Assembly: GCA_037367405.1 (NCBI GenBank)
Contig: JAZKJV010010123.1
Location: 1-64,000 of the forward strand
DNA from: Ottelia alismoides
Lineage: Eukaryota > Streptophyta > Magnoliopsida > Alismatales > Hydrocharitaceae
Reading direction: 5' to 3'
DNA: 64,000 bases
The translations under genes and the position numbers were made by a program. Shown here in pieces: positions 59,531 to 64,000 of this stretch (position 1 is the first letter of the stretch; each line of letters opens with the position of its first letter). The notes beneath the pieces are model-generated. The model was not told the DNA's origin, did no database searches, and was given only the letters and a program-made list of their open reading frames with translations.

Positions 59531-62137
59531 TGTTGGACATATGAGCCCATGACGAGCCATTATGCAATAAATGTTATTGCAAATATCATTCCATGATCTA
59601 AAATGAAGAATAATTAATTTACATAATAGATCCCTTAGAACAATTAGGGCTATGTACCATAGCCATCTGATAATCATACAAGTGTTGATTCAATTATCAA
59701 ATCACAACGGTTGGTGCTTGGATTAATATCTAAAGAGTTAGACTGAGGACTCATTAAGCACCGTCAAATGATTATTAAGAAATGATCTCTAGCCTTAGTA
59801 GGAGATGTAAATCCTTTCTCATTTGGATGATATCTGACCGACCTCTTGATGCAGGTCCTCTGCACGGTAATAGAGATTCAGAGGTGTGAGATTAGTTAGG
59901 TCAAATAGTTGACTTAACGAGATGAGATAACCAAGGACCTAAGTCGTATGTTGTCACGATATAGGCACGCATCCTCTAACCGAAGACAGATGTGTTACTA
60001 TATGTTTGAGTATGTACATTTGACAGACCAATAGGTTGATGACCTAACCAAGGTTTATACACCGACGCACTGGTGTGCATGCAAGGGAATATGAGTAATA
60101 TGATCTCTCAAAGGGATTAGACATGTTTATTACTAACCCGGAAGACATGAGCTCACTCATGAGATATTGAGAAGAATCAAATTCCACGCGTGGTCATCTC
60201 GCTTTAGAAGCTTGACTGAATTTGTAAGATTTGATATATGCTTTTGGAAAGTATTTGATCAACACATAGGTATGATATATGTTTTTGGAAAGTATATGAT
60301 CGATACCGACTCCCAATGATCGAGTGAGAACCTTAATGATAAAATCCTAAAGGAGATAGTCTAAAAGAGATCTAAAACTTTGGATTTGTTATGGGTCTTC
60401 CAGTATGCAGGATATACGGGTATTAGGAATACCTGAGGTTGATGTGATTGTATAACCATGATGCTTCCATTCCAAGGGAGTGATGAAGCAGGTCTAGATT
60501 TTAGTGACTGCTCTCATAGAGAATTAATTGATCTTAGCCCAACTGATGGACATTGATCTGAATGTGATTCAGATGTAATGAGAAGATTAGGTTTGTGGTC
60601 TTGATTTAATCAAGCATCTACGAGAGGTCCGTAAGATCTAGATTTAAGATGAGATCTCAATATCCAAGTCACTATACATGGAACAATATAATCGCCCTAT
60701 CCTTATCTCCATGTATCCGCGGAGAAAGCGCATTGTTCTTGAAAGAGTTCAAGAATAATTTCATTATTGATATATGTATCCGAGCATTGAGAAAACTGAT
60801 AATTAAATGTAATTTAATTATCATGAATAATATGAATTTGATTCATATTATAAGGAGAGTTATCTGAGATAATTAAATGTGATTTAATTATTAAAGCTGT
60901 GAATAATGTGAATGTGATTCATGTAATTTGGGCACATGAGAAAAGAGATCCAAGATGATTAAATGTGATTTAATTATCATAGATATGAATAATGTGGATA
61001 TCACAATCCATTTTAATCAGGTATATCATAAATGTGATTTATAATATATTAAAGGGAGAATATTGTGATTTATATTTGTTAATATTGATGTGAATTGGAT
61101 TCACATTGGATGATTAATTGAAAATATAATTTACATTTTGTTTTGGGATGTGAATGTGATTCACATTTTTCTAATGGCATGATTGCAATATTCACAAGAT
61201 AATTATGGATTATTTTTGTGAAATAAATTACAACAAATGTTGTTATAAATCTTGGAGATATTGTAGATAATGAGATCTCATGAGATTATGAGGAGATAGA
61301 CGCATTCTATTTCAAAAGGATAGCCATCCCCTTTTGTTTAAGGAATGTGGTCAATCTTCTCATTATCTCGAAGACCAGTCAAATGATTTAAATTTGAAAA
61401 TAATTATATTTATTTATCAATATAAATTAATTTAATTTAAATCAATTGTTGTTGTGTTTTTTATAATAACATCATGGCCATTGAAAGAAACACAAATCAA
61501 TCTCAATCATTGATTTTGTGTTGTCCATGGATTGAGATCCATGGATCCCAAAAAGTTATATAAGAAGAGACACCCCTTGCTCTTCAAGTTACATGATTAC
61601 AAAATCAAGTAATGCTCTCTCCCTCTCTCTACACACCAAGACTCTCTTCTTCTCTCTATTATGGTCGTCCATCATTGAGCCTTAGAGAGAGTCACCATCG
61701 CTGCAACATCGTCGTCATGCTGCCGGAGTATTTGCTTGTGGATCTCTGTATCCTTCGACGTGCCTCACTCGTGAAGAAGACGTCGGATCTCGTGTGATGA
61801 GATAAGGAGATTAGTCATTTGGATCATTAACATGGATTGCGAGAAGGATGTGTCTCATCTACGCACTCACAAGTGTCTCCTCCCTCGGATCGGACTTGAG
61901 ACAGGATGTCTCTTCATTTAGAGATTTGATCGCTGCCATGCTTCAAGAGGTAACCTTAATACCTATTTTGATTTGGATGAAACAATCCTAGAAATATTCT
62001 TGTACCATGTGGTTTCTTCACATTAAAATTTTTAAATCCGCTGCTTCGAGCAACTAGTGTGACTAGTCGCTCCCGATCGCATTCGATGCAATCCTCGTAC
62101 TTCCGTGATACGTTTAAGGATCTCCCCATATCCTTCA
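59531..62137 (+). repeat. 3' LTR of the inner copia element (2.6 kb)
   Basis: TGTTGGACATATGAGCCCA to ATATCCTTCA. It carries the palindrome array in good condition, including perfect 8-bp arms at 61088-61106 and 61148-61166, and the promoter-like block. It ends directly at the TATAT target duplication with no primer site after it, confirming that it is a true 3' LTR. Confidence 0.92.
61523..61564 (+). promoter_or_regulatory. Inverted repeat and TATA box of the inner 3' LTR
   Basis: GTCCATGGAT-TGAG-ATCCATGGAT (61523-61546) precedes TATATAAG at 61557-61564. The same arrangement occurs in the other two LTRs of this family. Confidence 0.6.
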
Positions 62138-62142
62138 TATAT
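62138..62142. other. Target-site duplication TATAT, right copy (inner element)
   Basis: Repeats 51000-51004 and is followed by TTCAGATAGTAATC, the continuation of the outer element. Confidence 0.9.
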
Positions 62143-64000
62143 TTCAGATAGTAATCTGACATCTGGAGGACTCTACTAAATTATAAAATAAGTGAATGAT
62201 TTATTAACATTTCTAATACTGAAAATTAAACCTTTAAAGATCAATATGGGGATGAACATCATTTAACAATGATCTGGCATCATGTCTTGAACATAAGTCT
62301 ATTGACGAGATCAATAGAATAGTAAGATATTGAACTTTAGATTGTCTAAAGGTCAAAACTTACATACTTATGAACATTGTATTCAAAAGTAAAAATGTCC
62401 AATGCACACTTCTCTGTGAATGATGTAAGATGCCAAGGTATTCAAGACCTCATAAATATTGATTTATGGTGGATCATCTATATCATAATGAACATTGATG
62501 ATATGCGATATCATTCGATGATTATTTGTGATATAAGATTTCTTCCCTTCACTTGAGAAAGCTTTGAAATGTTCAAAGATTTCACAATTTTGGTTTAGAA
62601 CCAAAGTTCGAAGGAAGATGAAATGAATTTGATCTAACCAAGGTAGCATGTACATGTTAGATGAATTCAAGGAATTCCATGGAGAAAGGAATATCATTCC
62701 TGTCTCACTCCTCCTAATACACCTAAACTCAATAGAGTTATAGGGAGATTAAATTGGGTCATGTGTGACATGATTTGATCTATGATGAATATTAGCATAA
62801 TTACCTCTTAGTTTCCAAGGTATATATGTAGTAGACATGACAATATGTTTCACTAATAAGATTCCATACGGTTCTAAACCCGAAAACCCTCATAAGCTAT
62901 GGTTTGAAACCTAGCATAATGTTGGACACTTGAGGATTTAGGGTTGTTTGGTCCATAACTTTGTCATGGATGAAAGTAAGCTGGAATCTAGAATAAGAGT
63001 GCTACTTCATAGGAAAATAAAGGATGGTATTGGATACCTACTTTATGACCTTGAGATTCTTGAAAGATTTCATCTCTAAGGATATGATTCTTAGAGGTTG
63101 AGACTATTGAGAATCAAGATGAAAATGAAGTGAAGGAACTCATTGAATCTTGAGAAGATAATGAGGCTCCTGAAATCAGAAACTAAAAGGACAATTAAAG
63201 GTGAAACACTAATACCTCTTCAAATGAGTTTGAGGATGGATTCCACGTGTCAGTTAAGTCTGACAATGATCTTACTTCATGTGATGAAGCTTCTGAAGAT
63301 CATGAAATGGAAAGATGGATGTTAGCAATAAAGTTTAAAATACACTTCATATACAAATGTTGTATATGGACCCTCGAGGGTCCATCTATATCGGTAAGAC
63401 CGGTTAAGGTATAAATGTATCTTCAAGAGAAAGAGGGAACCTGATGAGAAGGTAGAGACCTTTAAAGCACGGTTCATATCCACAAGATACACACCGAAGA
63501 GAATACATCGCTTGTAATGAGACTTGCTCTCCAGTGACCATGCTTAAGCCATCAAAATATTGCTAACTATAGCTACACAAGTTGACTTTGACATCTTCAA
63601 GATGGAAGTCAATATTACATTCCTCTATGAAAAACTCTCTGCGGATATTCATATGAAGTAGCCCCGTGGCTTCATAGGTTAGGAAAGCAATGTGTGCAAG
63701 CTGAAGAACTCCATCTATGGAGTCAAATAAGCTTCTTGTAGTTGGAACACTAGATTTGATGAACTCATAAATGTTATGATTTCAGATAGAATCTTGATGA
63801 ACTATGTGAAGCTTGGTGGGAGTGTCATTGTATTCATCGTGCTAAATGTAGATAGTATCCTAATCATATGGAATGATATAAGGATGATGATAATAAGTGT
63901 TTTACAATCTGGTTGTTCCATACCCTGAGATATGATCTCAAGGATACCTCTTAGATCTTAGTTCTGAAATTGTTCAGAAGCAAAGAAAAGAGGGTAATGG
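62143..64000 (+). pseudogene. Integrase and reverse transcriptase remnants (outer element, 3' half)
   Basis: Matches 57204-58830 of the inner element in order. The pre-integrase region lies near 62250-62470, the integrase core near 62480-62600 and RT from about 63230 (MERWMLAIKFK near 63307). It keeps some RT sequence lost from the inner copy (63490-63600, with the CSPVTMLKPSKYC-like block). Stops match the inner copy: TAG at 63659-63661 and TAA at 63728-63730. The catalytic site is NVDS (63845-63856). A short segment near 62880-62990 is absent from the inner copy. The window ends inside RT. Confidence 0.8.

Larger units (their letters stand above)
51005..62137 (+). mobile_element. Inner long-LTR Ty1/copia element, structurally complete
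   Basis: An 11.1-kb element: LTRs 51005-54309 (lengthened by a hAT insertion) and 59531-62137, primer site, decayed gag, protease, integrase, RT and RNase H in copia order (IN before RT), polypurine tract and TATAT target duplication. It has many stops and frameshifts. The LTRs differ at many sites by eye, so it too is old. It is inserted in the same orientation inside the protease region of a sister element. Confidence 0.93.
45474..64000 (+). mobile_element. Outer long-LTR Ty1/copia element, interrupted, 3' end beyond window
   Basis: The 5' LTR (45474-48132) and primer site (48135-48147) are followed by a decayed 5' coding half ending at 51004. A whole element of the same family (51005-62137) is inserted there. 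The 3' coding half resumes at 62143 and runs off the window inside RT. When the insertion and one TATAT are removed, the two halves join exactly as the same region reads in the inner element (57190-57230). Confidence 0.9.

Noticed and set aside
45474..62137. Tandem LTR array (LTR-int-LTR-int-LTR) from unequal recombination
   Set aside because: The first internal part ends and the third begins at the same point of the element, with a TATAT duplication around the middle element. A nested insertion explains this exactly.

Overview
This is nuclear DNA of a flowering plant, from a gene-poor region filled with nested transposons. The evidence is large LTR retrotransposons of plant lineages (Tekay-like and Athila-like Ty3/gypsy, and Ty1/copia), primer-binding sites matching plant initiator-Met tRNA, a hAT-type element, fold-back MITE-like elements, and AT-rich DNA with stop codons in every coding region. 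I cannot name the species. I found no intact host gene and no rRNA or tRNA gene. Almost every short ORF is noise inside transposons.

Layout. 1-8190: a Tekay/Del-like gypsy element on the + strand; its 5' LTR is cut by the window start and its coding region has decayed. 8281-10510: six related fold-back (palindromic) elements almost end to end, plus one small separate hairpin. 10511-12520: AT-rich DNA with a short tandem repeat. 12524-15240: an old, internally deleted copia remnant followed by a diverged relative of the copia LTR seen later. 15272-16331: a 543-bp-period tandem duplication. 16332-17547: AT-rich DNA with no identifiable gene.

17548-45473 is one old Athila-like element on the - strand ('H'). 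Its LTR has been cut into three pieces by two insertions. The first is an almost complete Athila-like element (18839-35726, 16.9 kb, - strand, LTRs of 3.3-3.4 kb, 5-bp target duplication GGCAT). The second is a small non-autonomous copia element (37118-39811, - strand, target duplication TTTTG). After the second insertion a 3.78-kb block was tandemly duplicated (37248-41026 and 41027-44803); the two copies differ at only about a dozen sites I could see.

45474-64000 is a long-LTR copia element on the + strand ('outer') that probably inserted into H. A complete element of the same family ('inner', 51005-62137, 11.1 kb) inserted into its protease region with a perfect TATAT target duplication. 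The inner 5' LTR was in turn hit by an 821-bp hAT-like element (52527-53347, 8-bp duplication TTTATAAT). Nesting is therefore up to four deep: H, outer copia, inner copia, hAT.

The most unusual observations are: a dense array of short palindromes in the copia LTR, all centred on the same spacer (GTG or close to it) but with different arms; reverse-transcriptase lesions shared by the outer and inner copies, suggesting that an already defective lineage kept moving; the fold-back cluster; and the recent tandem duplication with 6-bp microhomology at its junction. All identity statements are by eye.
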